Source: Sphingomonas sp. EC-HK361 (GTDB taxonomy: Bacteria > Pseudomonadota > Alphaproteobacteria > Sphingomonadales > Sphingomonadaceae). Taken from it: a stretch of DNA of 64,000 nt. The stretch lies in contig NZ_LR701493.1 in NCBI RefSeq assembly GCF_902498785.1, positions 605,459 through 669,458 of the forward strand, written 5' to 3'. This document shows, piece after piece, positions 41,809 to 50,355 of the stretch; the stretch's first letter is position 1; each line of letters begins with the position of its first letter. The notes beneath the pieces were generated by a model that was given only the letters and a program-made list of their open reading frames with translations, did no database searches and was not told the origin of the DNA. A program made the position numbers and the translations under genes.

Positions 41809-43029
41809 TTACAACGCCTCCAGCTTGAACTGATCGGGGGTGGAGGTGACCCGGTTCTGCGCCGCACCCTCCGCGCGCGCGATGTATCCTCGCGACTTCT
41901 CGACTTCGGTGGTCAGCGCGCCGACCGTCGTCTTCATGCTGTCGAGCGCCTTCAGCTTGAACACGTCGATCGCGTCCATCGTGTCATAGACGTTCTGGAA
42001 CGCGCGCTGGAGCACTTCGATCGGGATCGTCGAGCTTGCCGCCTGCTCGTGGATGCGCGCGGTGTTTTCCTTCAACAGCTTGCCAGTCGAATCGATGATG
42101 TTCGCGGTCGTGGTGTTCAGCTGGGTGATCTGTTCCAGCACCAGCTTCTGGTTGGTCAGCGCCTGCGCGACGGTGACCGCGGTGCGCAGCGCCGAGACGG
42201 TGGTGGTCGACGCGCGGTCGACGCCCTTCACCAGCTCGACATTGTTCTTCTTGACGAGATCGAGCGCGAGATAGCCCTGCACTGTAACCGCCATCTGGGT
42301 CAGCAAGTCCTGCGTGCGCTGGCGGGTGTAGAACAAGGCGGTTTCGCGGATCGCCTTGGCCTTGGCGGGGTCGGTCGCGTCGAGCTCGTTGGCCTTGTCC
42401 TCCAGCTTGCCGTCCATCGTCTTCGATAGGTGGATCATCTGCTCGAGCCGTCCCATCGCGCTCCACAGATTCGCGCGCTCGGTATCGATCGCGGCATTGT
42501 CCATGAGGAGCTCGTCCTTGCCCGACGAGAGGCTTTTCAGGATCGAGGAGATGTGGGTCTGCGACGAGCGGTAGCTGTCGAAATAGTCGCGCATCTTCGA
42601 CCCGAACGGGATGATGCCGAAAATCTTCTTCGGCCCCGACAGCGCGCCTTTCTTCCCTGGATCGAGGTCCTCGATGAGGCGGCGCAGCTGGGCGAGGTCG
42701 GCGCCGACCCCGGTGTCCTTGTCCATCGCGCGGATCGGGCGGTCGAGGAAGCGGTTCGACTGGCCGGCGGCGTCGCGGATTTCCTTCTGCCCCATCGCGG
42801 TGATCGCATCGACGCGCTTGCCGAATTCGGGGCTGTTGACGTCCTGCGCGACAAGCTGATCGACGAAACCGTCGACGCGCTCCTCCAGCTGCGACCGCGT
42901 GCGGGCATCGACGGGAACGAGCCCTGCGGCCTTTTCCGGCGTGACGCTTGGCACCGGATCGGGCGGGGTCAGGACGAGATCCTTTTCCGCAATCCCGGTC
43001 ATTGCCGCAGTCTCGGGCGTGGTCGCCAT
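41809..43029 (-). CDS. TelA family toxic anion resistance protein
   Basis: A 406-residue, mostly helical protein from ATG 43029 (GGAGAGAC upstream). The TelA/KlaA pattern is clear: FGKRVDAITAMGQKEI, SNRFLDRPIRAM, LDPGKKG, FGIIPFGSKMRDYFDSYRSS, QTHISSILKSLSSGKDEL, and LTTEVEKSRGYI at the end. Relatives were linked to tellurite resistance on plasmids, yet chromosomal copies mostly respond to envelope stress or have unknown roles. The XpaC-like gene follows on the same strand. The much longer frame to 43482 reads through the divergent TonB receptor and is a shadow. Confidence 0.92.
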   Translation of the reverse strand: MATTPETAAMTGIAEKDLVLTPPDPVPSVTPEKAAGLVPVDARTRSQLEERVDGFVDQLVAQDVNSPEFGKRVDAITAMGQKEIRDAAGQSNRFLDRPIRAMDKDTGVGADLAQLRRLIEDLDPGKKGALSGPKKIFGIIPFGSKMRDYFDSYRSSQTHISSILKSLSSGKDELLMDNAAIDTERANLWSAMGRLEQMIHLSKTMDGKLEDKANELDATDPAKAKAIRETALFYTRQRTQDLLTQMAVTVQGYLALDLVKKNNVELVKGVDRASTTTVSALRTAVTVAQALTNQKLVLEQITQLNTTTANIIDSTGKLLKENTARIHEQAASSTIPIEVLQRAFQNVYDTMDAIDVFKLKALDSMKTTVGALTTEVEKSRGYIARAEGAAQNRVTSTPDQFKLEAL

Positions 43030-43221
43030 GTTGTCTCTCCATTCGGGCCGGACCAGACCCTGACGCCGAAGCGACAGGGGTTCAAGCGTGTTATGAAGAT
43101 AATACGGCGCCGCGCGGGCGCAAGTAAATCCCCTGACGCCAAACTGTCCCGCAACCGACACGGGTCCGTCACGGGACTTTTCTAGCGCGAGGCCAAGACT
43201 GGCGAAAAGGGGACCTTCATC

Positions 43222-45612
43222 ATGCACCGCGCTCTCGGCGGCGGCTTTGCCGCGCTGCTGCTCACCGTCTCGCCCGCAGCGATCGCGCAAGCGGTGCAGG
43301 ATACGCCCTCGGCGGAGCCTGCCGGCGACGACATCATCGTCACCGCCCAGAAGCGCGACGAAAAGATCAGCGACGTGCCGGTCACCGTCAGCGCCGTGTC
43401 GGGCGAGCGGATGGCCGATATCGGGGTCAACTCGCTGAGCGAGGTAGCGATGTATGTGCCGGGGCTGCGCATCCAGGAGCAAAGCGCCAACAACCCCGGC
43501 TTCGTCATCCGCGGCATAACCTCCGATTCGGGATCGGCGCAGCAGGGCGCGCGGGTGACGCTCTATTACAACGGTATCGACATCTCGCGGTCGCGCGGCG
43601 CGTATCAGGACCTTTACGATATCCAGCGCGTCGAGGTGGTGAAGGGGCCGCAGGCGACGCTGTTCGGGACCGCTGCCGCGATCGGCGCGGTTTCGATCAT
43701 TTCTAACCCGGCGGAGGCGGGCACGTCGGCGGGGCTGACCGCCACTTACGGCAACTACAACCGCACGCAGGTGCAGGGCTTTCTGAACGCCGGCAACGAC
43801 GTGATCGCCGGACGGCTGGCCTTCGCCTACAAATACCGCGACGGCTATGTCCGCAACATCGCGGGCGACCCGAATGTGCCCAACCAGAACCAGGGCAAGG
43901 TCGATCAGGATGATCTCTATGGGCAGGACCAGCGCGGCATCCGCGGATCGCTTCGCTTCACGCCTTCAGATCGGGTGAGCGCTGACCTCGTCCTCACCTA
44001 TGACGGCCAGCGCAATACGGGCACCCCGTTCAAGAGCCGCGCCTTCGCGCCGACCGGCGGGCAGACCGGCAACTATGGCTATGCCGAACTCTCGGGGTCG
44101 CCGTTCAGCCAGCAGGTGCTCGGCGACCGCAAGCTTGGCCTGAAGCGCAATGTCTATGACGCGAACGTGACGCTGACCTGGGACGTGGCGCCGGGCGTCA
44201 CCTTCACCACCGTCAACGGCTATCGCCGGTTCGACAGCAACGAGGTGTTCGACGCCGATGGCGGCCCTGCCTGGTATCTGGAATTCGCCGAGGACGCGCG
44301 CGGCGACCAGTGGAGCCACGAAGGCCGTTTCCAGTTCACCGGCGACACCTACCGCGCATCGTTCGGATGGAACGGCTTTTTCGAAAACGGATCGCAGCGC
44401 GTGCCGTTCTCGACCGAGGAGGGGACGTATCTCGCCTGTTCGGTGACGCCGTCCTTCGCCGCGATCCGCGCGGCGCTGAACGGGGCGGGCATCCCGACCG
44501 GCCCGGCCTGCGTCGCGGCGAACGGCACGATTCCCGCCACGCGCGCGACCGCGGTGCTGACCCGCGGCGCGGCGACGCAGATTCCCTACGCCTCGGTCTT
44601 CACCAACTTCGGCAACAACGATGCCTATTCGGTCTTCGCCGACGGCACCTGGATTCCGACCCCGAAGCTGGAACTGACAGCCGGCGCGCGCGTCCTGATC
44701 GAGGATCGGCAGTCGGGCTACAGCAGCGTGCAGCCGAATTCGACGATTCTCGCCGCGCTCGGCGTGCGGTCGAGCCTGCTCGGCACGGTCAGCACCGGCG
44801 GCGCGAAGTTCGTGGCGGAGAAGAGCTACTCGGCGATCCTGCCGCGCTTCAACGCGCTTTACCGGCTGAGCGGAACGCTCAACGCCTATGCGACGGTCAG
44901 CAAGGGGCGGCGGTCGCCGGTGGTCCAGCTCGACGGACAAAGCGTCGCCGGCGTCGTCGTGCCGCGGCTCCAGCTGGTGCCCGAGGAGAACACCTGGAAC
45001 TACGAGATCGGGCTGAAGGCCGGCGGCGGCAGGCTCACGGGCACGCTTTCGGCCTTCTACCAGACCTATAACGGCTTCCAGGTATCGGTGATCGATTCGG
45101 CGGGCGTCGCGCGGACGCAAAGCGCCGGATCGGCGAAGAACCCCGGTGTCGAGGTCGAGGCGACGTGGCGGCCGACATCGTTGCTCTCGCTGTTCGGCAG
45201 CTTCGCCTATATCGACGGCAAGATCGACAAGGGCGGCAACGTCGCGCCTGCCTATGCCGGCGCCCGCTTCCGGCTCCAGCCGAAATATACGGCATCGGGC
45301 GGCGCGTCATTGCGGCTGCCGCTCGGCGGGGGCGCGGTCTTCTACGCGACGCCGTCCGTGACCTATCAGAGCAAGGTGTTCTTCGAATTGCCCAATTCGG
45401 AGGCGATCAGCCAGGGCAGCTATGCGCTGGTCAACCTGCGTGCCGGGGTGGAACTGGCCGACGGACGCTACCGGATCGGCGGCTTCGCCCGCAACCTGCT
45501 CGACCGCCGCTATCTGATCGACGCGGGCAATACCGGCGGCGGGTTCGGCGTGCCAACCTACATCGCCGGTGAGCCGCGCTTCTACGGCGTGGAGGTCTCG
45601 GGGCGGTTCTGA
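43222..45612 (+). CDS. TonB-dependent receptor, FecA/siderophore-like class
   Basis: A 796-residue receptor starting at ATG 43222 after AAAAGGGGACC. The signal peptide ends AIAQAV (about residue 24). The TonB box DDIIVTAQKRDEKISDVPVT begins the plug, which contains IRGITSDSGSAQ and VEVVKGPQATLFGTAAAIGA. The barrel ends with VEVSGRF. Its length and the VTAQKR type plug place it with the shorter iron-siderophore/other-substrate receptors of sphingomonads, not with the glycan receptors at 8 and 25 kb. No uptake partner is adjacent, so the ligand is unknown. Confidence 0.93.
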   Translation: MHRALGGGFAALLLTVSPAAIAQAVQDTPSAEPAGDDIIVTAQKRDEKISDVPVTVSAVSGERMADIGVNSLSEVAMYVPGLRIQEQSANNPGFVIRGITSDSGSAQQGARVTLYYNGIDISRSRGAYQDLYDIQRVEVVKGPQATLFGTAAAIGAVSIISNPAEAGTSAGLTATYGNYNRTQVQGFLNAGNDVIAGRLAFAYKYRDGYVRNIAGDPNVPNQNQGKVDQDDLYGQDQRGIRGSLRFTPSDRVSADLVLTYDGQRNTGTPFKSRAFAPTGGQTGNYGYAELSGSPFSQQVLGDRKLGLKRNVYDANVTLTWDVAPGVTFTTVNGYRRFDSNEVFDADGGPAWYLEFAEDARGDQWSHEGRFQFTGDTYRASFGWNGFFENGSQRVPFSTEEGTYLACSVTPSFAAIRAALNGAGIPTGPACVAANGTIPATRATAVLTRGAATQIPYASVFTNFGNNDAYSVFADGTWIPTPKLELTAGARVLIEDRQSGYSSVQPNSTILAALGVRSSLLGTVSTGGAKFVAEKSYSAILPRFNALYRLSGTLNAYATVSKGRRSPVVQLDGQSVAGVVVPRLQLVPEENTWNYEIGLKAGGGRLTGTLSAFYQTYNGFQVSVIDSAGVARTQSAGSAKNPGVEVEATWRPTSLLSLFGSFAYIDGKIDKGGNVAPAYAGARFRLQPKYTASGGASLRLPLGGGAVFYATPSVTYQSKVFFELPNSEAISQGSYALVNLRAGVELADGRYRIGGFARNLLDRRYLIDAGNTGGGFGVPTYIAGEPRFYGVEVSGRF

Positions 45613-45637
45613 CCTACATTGCACCGGCGCCGACGCT

Positions 45638-45660
45638 GCTATATAGCATTGCTATATAGC
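45638..45660 (+). promoter_or_regulatory. Tandem palindromic VapB operator (two GCTATATAGC boxes)
   Basis: Identical perfect palindromes GCTATATAGC at 45638-45647 and 45651-45660, 13 bp apart, end 18 bp before vapB. The TATATA cores could also serve as -10 sequence. Such paired palindromes are the usual binding sites of VapB or VapBC complexes. Confidence 0.85.
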
Positions 45661-45678
45661 AGTGGTGGACGATCTTCG

Positions 45679-45924
45679 ATGAATGACATGGCCAGGATTT
45701 TCTGGAGCGGACGTAGCCAGGCAGTACGCTTGCCCAAGGAATATCGCTTCGAAGGGCAGCAAGTCCGGATCAGTCGCGACGGTGACAAGGTGATTCTGGA
45801 ACCGGCTGTAGAGGACGGCTGGTCCTGGCTCGCGCGCCTGCAGCCGATGGACGATGACGCCGTTGTTGCTGTGCTTGAACGCCCAGGCCCCGAAATCATG
45901 CCGGAAGGTCCCTCCTTCGACTGA
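45679..45924 (+). CDS. vapB: VapB-type antitoxin (AbrB/SpoVT fold)
   Basis: An 81-residue protein. The N-terminus ARIFWSGRSQAVRLPKEYRF, with the following GQQVRISRDGDKVILEP, is the swapped-hairpin AbrB-like DNA-binding domain of VapB antitoxins. A short C-terminal part (LERPGPEIMPEGPSFD) would contact the toxin. ATG 45679 follows the two palindromes; the longer frame from 45619 would read the operator. The stop codon shares one base with the vapC start, so the genes are translationally coupled. Confidence 0.9.
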   Translation: MNDMARIFWSGRSQAVRLPKEYRFEGQQVRISRDGDKVILEPAVEDGWSWLARLQPMDDDAVVAVLERPGPEIMPEGPSFD

Positions 45925-46316
45925 TGCTGTATTCGTTTGACAGCAATATCGTGATCGCGCTCATGGCCCAGCACCCCGCGGTGGTTAAGAGGACGATGCA
46001 ACAAGCGCCGGGCGACGTCGTGATGTCGAGCATCGTCCTCCACGAACTGACATTCGGTGCGTTCAACAGTCATCGGGCGGCAACGAACCTCGATCGCCTG
46101 GCCGCTCTGAACTTTCCGGCGATCTCCTTCGATATCGACGACGCGCGCATGGCCGGTGAGATACGAGCGCGGCTGAAGCGTGCAGGCACGCCGATCGGGC
46201 CATATGATCTGCTGATCGCGGGGCAAGCGCTCGCCCGCGACCTCACGCTGGTGACCGCCAATACGCGAGAATTCACGCGGGTCGACGGCCTGCGCATCGA
46301 AAACTGGATTGGCTGA
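45924..46316 (+). CDS. vapC: VapC-type PIN-domain toxin ribonuclease
   Basis: A 130-residue PIN-domain protein. Acidic active-site residues are Asp6 (YSFDSNIVIALM), Glu41 (IVLHELTFGA) and Asp95 (GPYDLLIAGQA), followed by VTANTREFTRV. These coordinate magnesium for RNA cleavage; known VapC proteins cut initiator tRNA or rRNA. It sits between vapB and typA, with its own stop 69 bp before typA. Length and motif order are standard. Confidence 0.93.
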   Translation: MLYSFDSNIVIALMAQHPAVVKRTMQQAPGDVVMSSIVLHELTFGAFNSHRAATNLDRLAALNFPAISFDIDDARMAGEIRARLKRAGTPIGPYDLLIAGQALARDLTLVTANTREFTRVDGLRIENWIG

Positions 46317-46384
46317 CCCTTTCCGCGGCGCAACAAATGCGCTAGGGGCGCGGGAACTTTTCACCCCCACCCGAAAGCAGTTCC

Positions 46385-48223
46385 ATGAGCCTCCGCAACG
46401 TGGCGATCATCGCGCACGTCGATCACGGCAAGACGACCCTGGTCGACCAGCTCTTCCGCCAGTCGGGCACCTTCCGCGACAATCAGCGCGTCGAAGAGCG
46501 CGCGATGGATTCGAACGATCTGGAAAAGGAGCGCGGGATCACGATCCTCGCCAAGCCGACCTCGATCGAATGGGACGATCACAAGGGGCACAAGACCCGC
46601 ATCAACATCGTCGACACCCCCGGCCACGCCGATTTCGGCGGCGAGGTGGAGCGCATCCTGTCGATGGTCGACGGCGTCATCCTGCTGGTCGATTCGGCCG
46701 AAGGCGCGATGCCGCAGACCAAGTTCGTGACCGGCAAGGCGCTCGCGCTAGGGCTGCGTCCGATCGTCGTCGTCAACAAGGTCGATCGCAGCGATGCGCG
46801 CATCCAGGAAGTGCTGGACGAGGTGTTCGACCTGTTCGTGTCGCTGGAGGCGACCGACGAGCAGCTCGATTTCCCCGTGCTCTACGCAAGCGGCCGCAAC
46901 GGCTACGCCTCGACCGACGCGGACGCGCGCGAGGGCACGCTGACGCCCATGTTCGAGACGATCGTCAACCATATCCCGGCGCCCAGCGTCGATGTCGATG
47001 CGCCGTTCACGTTCCTGGTGACGCTGCTCGACCGCGACAATTTCCTCGGCCGCATCCTCACCGGCCGCGTGAACTCCGGAACGGTGAAGCTCAACCAGCC
47101 GATCCACGCGCTCGACAATGACGGGAAGGTGGTCGAGACGGGCCGCGCCTCCAAGATCATGGCGTTCCGCGGGCTGGACCGCGTGCCGGTCGACGAGGCG
47201 AAGGCGGGCGACATCATCTCGATGGCGGGGCTGACCGTCGCGACCGTGTCGAACACGATCGCGGACACCTCGGTCAGCGAGCCGCTCCATGCGCAGCCGA
47301 TCGATCCGCCGACGCTGTCGATGCGCTTTGCGGTGAACGACAGCCCGATGGCGGGGCGCGAGGGCAGCAAGGTGACGTCGCGCATGATCCGCGACCGGCT
47401 GTTTCGCGAAGCCGAATCGAACGTCGCGATCAAGGTGACCGAGGCCGCGGACCGCGACAGCTACGAGGTCGCCGGCCGCGGCGAGCTCCAGCTCGGCGTG
47501 CTGATCGAGACGATGCGCCGCGAGGGCTTCGAGCTCGGCATCAGCCGCCCGCGCGTGCTCTTCGGTGAAGACGAGACCGGCGCCAGGACCGAGCCGTATG
47601 AGACCGTCATTATCGACGTGGACGAGGAATATTCGGGCACGGTCGTCGAGAAGATGAACATCCGCAAGGCCGAGATGACCGATATGCGTCCCTCGGGCGG
47701 CGGCAAGACGCGCATCACCTTCTCCGCCCCTAGCCGCGGGATGATCGGCTATCACGGCGAGTTCCTGTCGGATACGCGCGGCACCGGGATCATGAACCGA
47801 CTGTTCGAGAAATACGGCCCCCACAAGGGCAACATCGAAGGCCGCAAGAACGGCGTGTTGATCTCGAACGGCGCCGGCGAGGCGAACAGCTACGCGCTCG
47901 GCCCGCTCGAGGATCGCGGGATTCTTTTCGTCGGCCACGGCGAGGCGCTGTATGAAGGCATGGTGATCGGCGAGAACGCCAAGACGGACGACCTTGAGGT
48001 CAACCCGATGAAGGCCAAGCAGCTGACGAACTTCCGCGCGAGCGGCGGCAAGGACGATGCGATCCGGCTGACCCCGCCCAGGAAGATGACTCTGGAACAG
48101 GCCATCGCCTATATCGACGACGATGAGATGGTCGAAGTCACGCCGAAGTCGATCCGGCTGCGCAAGCGTCACCTCGATCCGCACGAGCGCAAGAAGGCCT
48201 CGCGCGCCAAGATCGCGGCCTGA
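46385..48223 (+). CDS. typA: Translational GTPase TypA/BipA
   Basis: A 612-residue translation-factor GTPase. G1 AHVDHGKTT (residues 10-18), G3 DTPGHADF and G4 NKVDR are intact, as is the switch region with ERGITI. The EF-G-like domains follow, and the C-terminal part unique to TypA (AYALG-type NSYALGPLEDRGILFVGHGE, and the end EVTPKSIRLRKRHLDP) is full length. TypA binds 70S ribosomes and helps 50S assembly under cold and stress. This is a core gene bordering the accessory stretch. Confidence 0.97.
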   Translation: MSLRNVAIIAHVDHGKTTLVDQLFRQSGTFRDNQRVEERAMDSNDLEKERGITILAKPTSIEWDDHKGHKTRINIVDTPGHADFGGEVERILSMVDGVILLVDSAEGAMPQTKFVTGKALALGLRPIVVVNKVDRSDARIQEVLDEVFDLFVSLEATDEQLDFPVLYASGRNGYASTDADAREGTLTPMFETIVNHIPAPSVDVDAPFTFLVTLLDRDNFLGRILTGRVNSGTVKLNQPIHALDNDGKVVETGRASKIMAFRGLDRVPVDEAKAGDIISMAGLTVATVSNTIADTSVSEPLHAQPIDPPTLSMRFAVNDSPMAGREGSKVTSRMIRDRLFREAESNVAIKVTEAADRDSYEVAGRGELQLGVLIETMRREGFELGISRPRVLFGEDETGARTEPYETVIIDVDEEYSGTVVEKMNIRKAEMTDMRPSGGGKTRITFSAPSRGMIGYHGEFLSDTRGTGIMNRLFEKYGPHKGNIEGRKNGVLISNGAGEANSYALGPLEDRGILFVGHGEALYEGMVIGENAKTDDLEVNPMKAKQLTNFRASGGKDDAIRLTPPRKMTLEQAIAYIDDDEMVEVTPKSIRLRKRHLDPHERKKASRAKIAA

Positions 48224-48226
48224 TCC

Positions 48227-49186
48227 TTGCCGGCGGCGGTGACCCGGCCTGGGCCGCCGCCGACGCAGCCCGCCACCGCGATCCCGGACCGCGCCGCGTC
48301 GGCGTGGCGCATCCGGCTCGCTTATTACTGGCGGCATGGGTGTATGCCCGATCTTGCACGGCCGACGCGCTTCACGGAACTCGTCCAGCGCCGCAAGCTG
48401 ATCGATCGCGACCCGCGAATGCCGCTGCTGGCGGACAAGGTCGCGGTGAAGGCGTGGGTCGCGGATCGGTTGGGTAGCGACTGGGTCACGCCGACCTGGT
48501 GGGAAGGGCGCGCGCTGCCTCCGACACCGCGCTGGACTGCGCCGTTCGTCGTCAAATCGCGTCACGGCTGCAACCAGAACGCCTTCGTCCTTGATGCCTC
48601 TGCCGACTGGCAGGCGATCCGCGCGCGCTCGGCGCGGTGGATGGCGATGCGCTATGGAACGTGGCTCGACGAATGGGCCTATGCCGACATCCCGCGCGGG
48701 TTGTTGATCGAACCGTTCGTCGGCACACCGCCGGCGTTGCCGATCGACTACAAAATCTACGTTTTCGGCGGGCGCGCGGAGTATATCCAGGTCCATCTCG
48801 GTCGCGGGCGGGTGCACCGGTGGATGCTGTTCGATCGCGACTGGCGTCGCGTCTCATCCTCCACCGGCGACGCCGATCCGCCGCGGCCGCAATCGCTGAC
48901 CGCGATGATCGCCGCAGCGCAAACGCTGGCGAAGATCTTCGATTTCGTTCGCGTCGATCTGTACGAGATCGGCGGTCGGCCGCGCTTCGGGGAAATGACC
49001 TTCTATCCTGGCTCGGGCCTCGATCCGTTCGATCCGCCGTCTCTCGATCTCGCGATCGGCGCGAAGTGGCTGGCGGCGATCTGCGATCCATCGTTGCGCG
49101 ATACGAAAAGCAGCACGCGGATCAACGCCCCGAGCACGATCATCAGCCCGGCGAAGAACAGCGATAGTCCCAGCATCAGGCCATAG
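48227..49186 (+). CDS. TupA-like ATP-grasp protein
   Basis: About 319 residues from TTG 48227 (an in-frame GTG at 48239 is also possible). Matches to the TupA-like ATP-grasp group: LADKVAVKAWVADRLG, PFVVKSRHGCNQNAFVLD, GLLIEPFVG, DYKIYVFGGRAEYIQVH and the metal-binding end FDFVRVDLYEIGGRPRFGEMTFYPGSG. Family members are associated with surface polysaccharide biosynthesis. The usual domain ends near residue 287 (LAIGAKWLAA); the last 32 residues read through the antisense of the convergent membrane-protein gene, so the true stop may have been lost. Confidence 0.85.
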   Translation: MPAAVTRPGPPPTQPATAIPDRAASAWRIRLAYYWRHGCMPDLARPTRFTELVQRRKLIDRDPRMPLLADKVAVKAWVADRLGSDWVTPTWWEGRALPPTPRWTAPFVVKSRHGCNQNAFVLDASADWQAIRARSARWMAMRYGTWLDEWAYADIPRGLLIEPFVGTPPALPIDYKIYVFGGRAEYIQVHLGRGRVHRWMLFDRDWRRVSSSTGDADPPRPQSLTAMIAAAQTLAKIFDFVRVDLYEIGGRPRFGEMTFYPGSGLDPFDPPSLDLAIGAKWLAAICDPSLRDTKSSTRINAPSTIISPAKNSDSPSIRP

Positions 49187-49353
49187 AGCAGCGGTTGCGC
49201 ACCGCCGATAGCCCGGGCTGTCAGGACGAGGACGGTCACGAACGCAGCCACCGCAAGCCCGGCAATAATCCAATGCCCGTCGCACGCCGCCCAGATGAAG
49301 GCGCCGACGACGAAGAGCACGCCAAGCGCGAGGGTCAGGATAGGGATCACCAC
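49003..49353 (-). CDS. Small hypothetical membrane protein overlapping TupA-like gene
   Basis: A 116-residue protein with three hydrophobic segments (VIPILTLALGVLFVVGAFIW, WIIAGLAVAAFVTVLVLTA, LYGLMLGLSLFFAGLMIVLG). After residue 88 the sequence turns polar (SRNDGSQIAASHFAP...) and is encoded opposite the end of the TupA-like ATP-grasp domain, an overlap of 184 bp in all. The hydrophobic part is convincing as a real gene; the tail may be a read-through extension. It sits 10 bp after the EVE gene on the same strand. No family recognised. Confidence 0.65.
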   Translation of the reverse strand: MVIPILTLALGVLFVVGAFIWAACDGHWIIAGLAVAAFVTVLVLTARAIGGAQPLLYGLMLGLSLFFAGLMIVLGALIRVLLFVSRNDGSQIAASHFAPIARSRDGGSNGSRPEPG

Positions 49354-49363
49354 CGCGCGCGGT

Positions 49364-49765
49364 TCATCCCTTTGCCATTGCCAGAATGGCGTTCCACTCC
49401 GCTTCGCTGACCGGTGAGACCGACAGGCGGGACTGGCGGAGCATCACCATATCGGCAAGACGCGCGTCGGCCTTCATTGCTTTCAGGGTCACCGGCGTCG
49501 GCAACGCCTCGACCGCACGGATCGCGATCGAGACCCAGTTACCCTCGTCGCCATCCTTCTTCGGCCCGCGCGTGACCTCGGCGATGCCGACCGCAGCCTT
49601 TTCCTCGCCCGAGTGATAAATAAGCGCGCGGTCGCCGACTTTCGCGGCACGCAGGTGCGCCGCCGCGGCATTGTTGCGCACGCCGTCCCATTCGGTCCCC
49701 TGGTCGCGCACGAGATCGTCCCAGCTGTAGCTGTGCGGTTCCGATTTCAGCAGCCAATGCGCCAA
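49364..49765 (-). CDS. EVE domain-containing protein
   Basis: A 133-residue single-domain protein. MAHWLLKSEPHSYSWDDLV, W-D-G-V-R-N-x-x-A, the YHSGEEKAAVGIAEV strand and LRQSRLSVSPVSEAEW are diagnostic of the EVE (PUA-like) fold. EVE domains bind modified bases in DNA or RNA; standalone bacterial versions are common and their targets mostly unknown. It probably shares a transcript with the small membrane protein. Confidence 0.93.
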   Translation of the reverse strand: MAHWLLKSEPHSYSWDDLVRDQGTEWDGVRNNAAAAHLRAAKVGDRALIYHSGEEKAAVGIAEVTRGPKKDGDEGNWVSIAIRAVEALPTPVTLKAMKADARLADMVMLRQSRLSVSPVSEAEWNAILAMAKG

Positions 49766-49899
49766 ATCCCGTCTCCTAAACCCACAATTAACGCCGCATT
49801 CCGCGCCGGTTCAGCGCGACTCGGGCAAAGACTGCAACACGCTCGCACCCTTATGCGTTTGATCCAAGCGGACCGGGCGTATCTGTTGAGGAGGTTCGA

Positions 49900-50259
49900 A
49901 TGAACAGTCTGTTGAAAAAGGCGGGTCTGGGCATCGCCCTTGCCGCCACTGCCATCACCGCATCGGCGCCGGCCGAGGCGCAGCGCTGGGGCGGCTATCG
50001 CCACTATCACCGCGGCGGCGATACCGCTGGCGCGGCCATCCTGGGCGGCATCGTCGGTCTCGGTGTCGGCGCCGCGATCGCGAGCAGCAACAACAACCGC
50101 TATTATGATCGGGGCTATTACGACCGCGGCTATTATGCGCCGCCGCCGCGCGCCTATTATTACGACGATTATCGCTACAACTACCGGCCGCGGTGCTGGA
50201 ACCAGTGGCGCTGGGACCCCTATTATGGCCGTGACGTCCGGGTTCGCGTCTGCAACTGA
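49900..50259 (+). CDS. Exported Tyr/Gly-rich glycine-zipper protein
   Basis: A 119-residue protein, ATG 49900 after GAGGAGG. A signal peptide ends at APAEAQ (about residue 28). Residues about 44-60 (AAILGGIVGLGVGAAIAS) form a glycine zipper-like membrane segment, followed by a repeat-like run rich in Tyr, Arg and Asp (YYDRGYYDRGYY). Two cysteines flank the end. Similar small envelope proteins are frequent in sphingomonads; function unknown. A terminator follows 23 bp later. Confidence 0.85.
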   Translation: MNSLLKKAGLGIALAATAITASAPAEAQRWGGYRHYHRGGDTAGAAILGGIVGLGVGAAIASSNNNRYYDRGYYDRGYYAPPPRAYYYDDYRYNYRPRCWNQWRWDPYYGRDVRVRVCN

Positions 50260-50282
50260 TGCCGAACCTCCGGGAGTAATCG

Positions 50283-50317
50283 GCGGCGCGCGGGAGCGAT
50301 CTCGCGCGCCGCTTTTT
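50283..50317 (+). terminator. Intrinsic terminator after the glycine-zipper gene
   Basis: GCGGCGCGCG (50283-50292) pairs with CGCGCGCCGC (50303-50312), a 10-bp GC stem with a 10-base loop, followed by five T residues. Confidence 0.88.
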
Positions 50318-50355
50318 CTTTGGCATGGCCCCGCACCCGCGCTAGACGCTCGCGC

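Noticed and set aside
43030-43221. TTTACT-N18-TATTAT as a telA promoter on the minus strand
   Set aside because: The match is weak and spacing is one base over ideal; I could not separate it from chance, so it is not listed as a feature.
41809-43482. 557-codon extended version of TelA
   Set aside because: The upstream 151 codons lie antisense to the TonB receptor start; TelA homology begins at ATG 43029 with a good ribosome site.
46748-48817. 689-codon minus-strand frame opposite typA
   Set aside because: typA is complete and conserved on the plus strand; the antisense translation is a compositional artefact.
48854-49285. 143-codon minus-strand frame near the TupA-like gene
   Set aside because: Out of frame with the hydrophobic membrane protein and without any signal of coding; treated as shadow.
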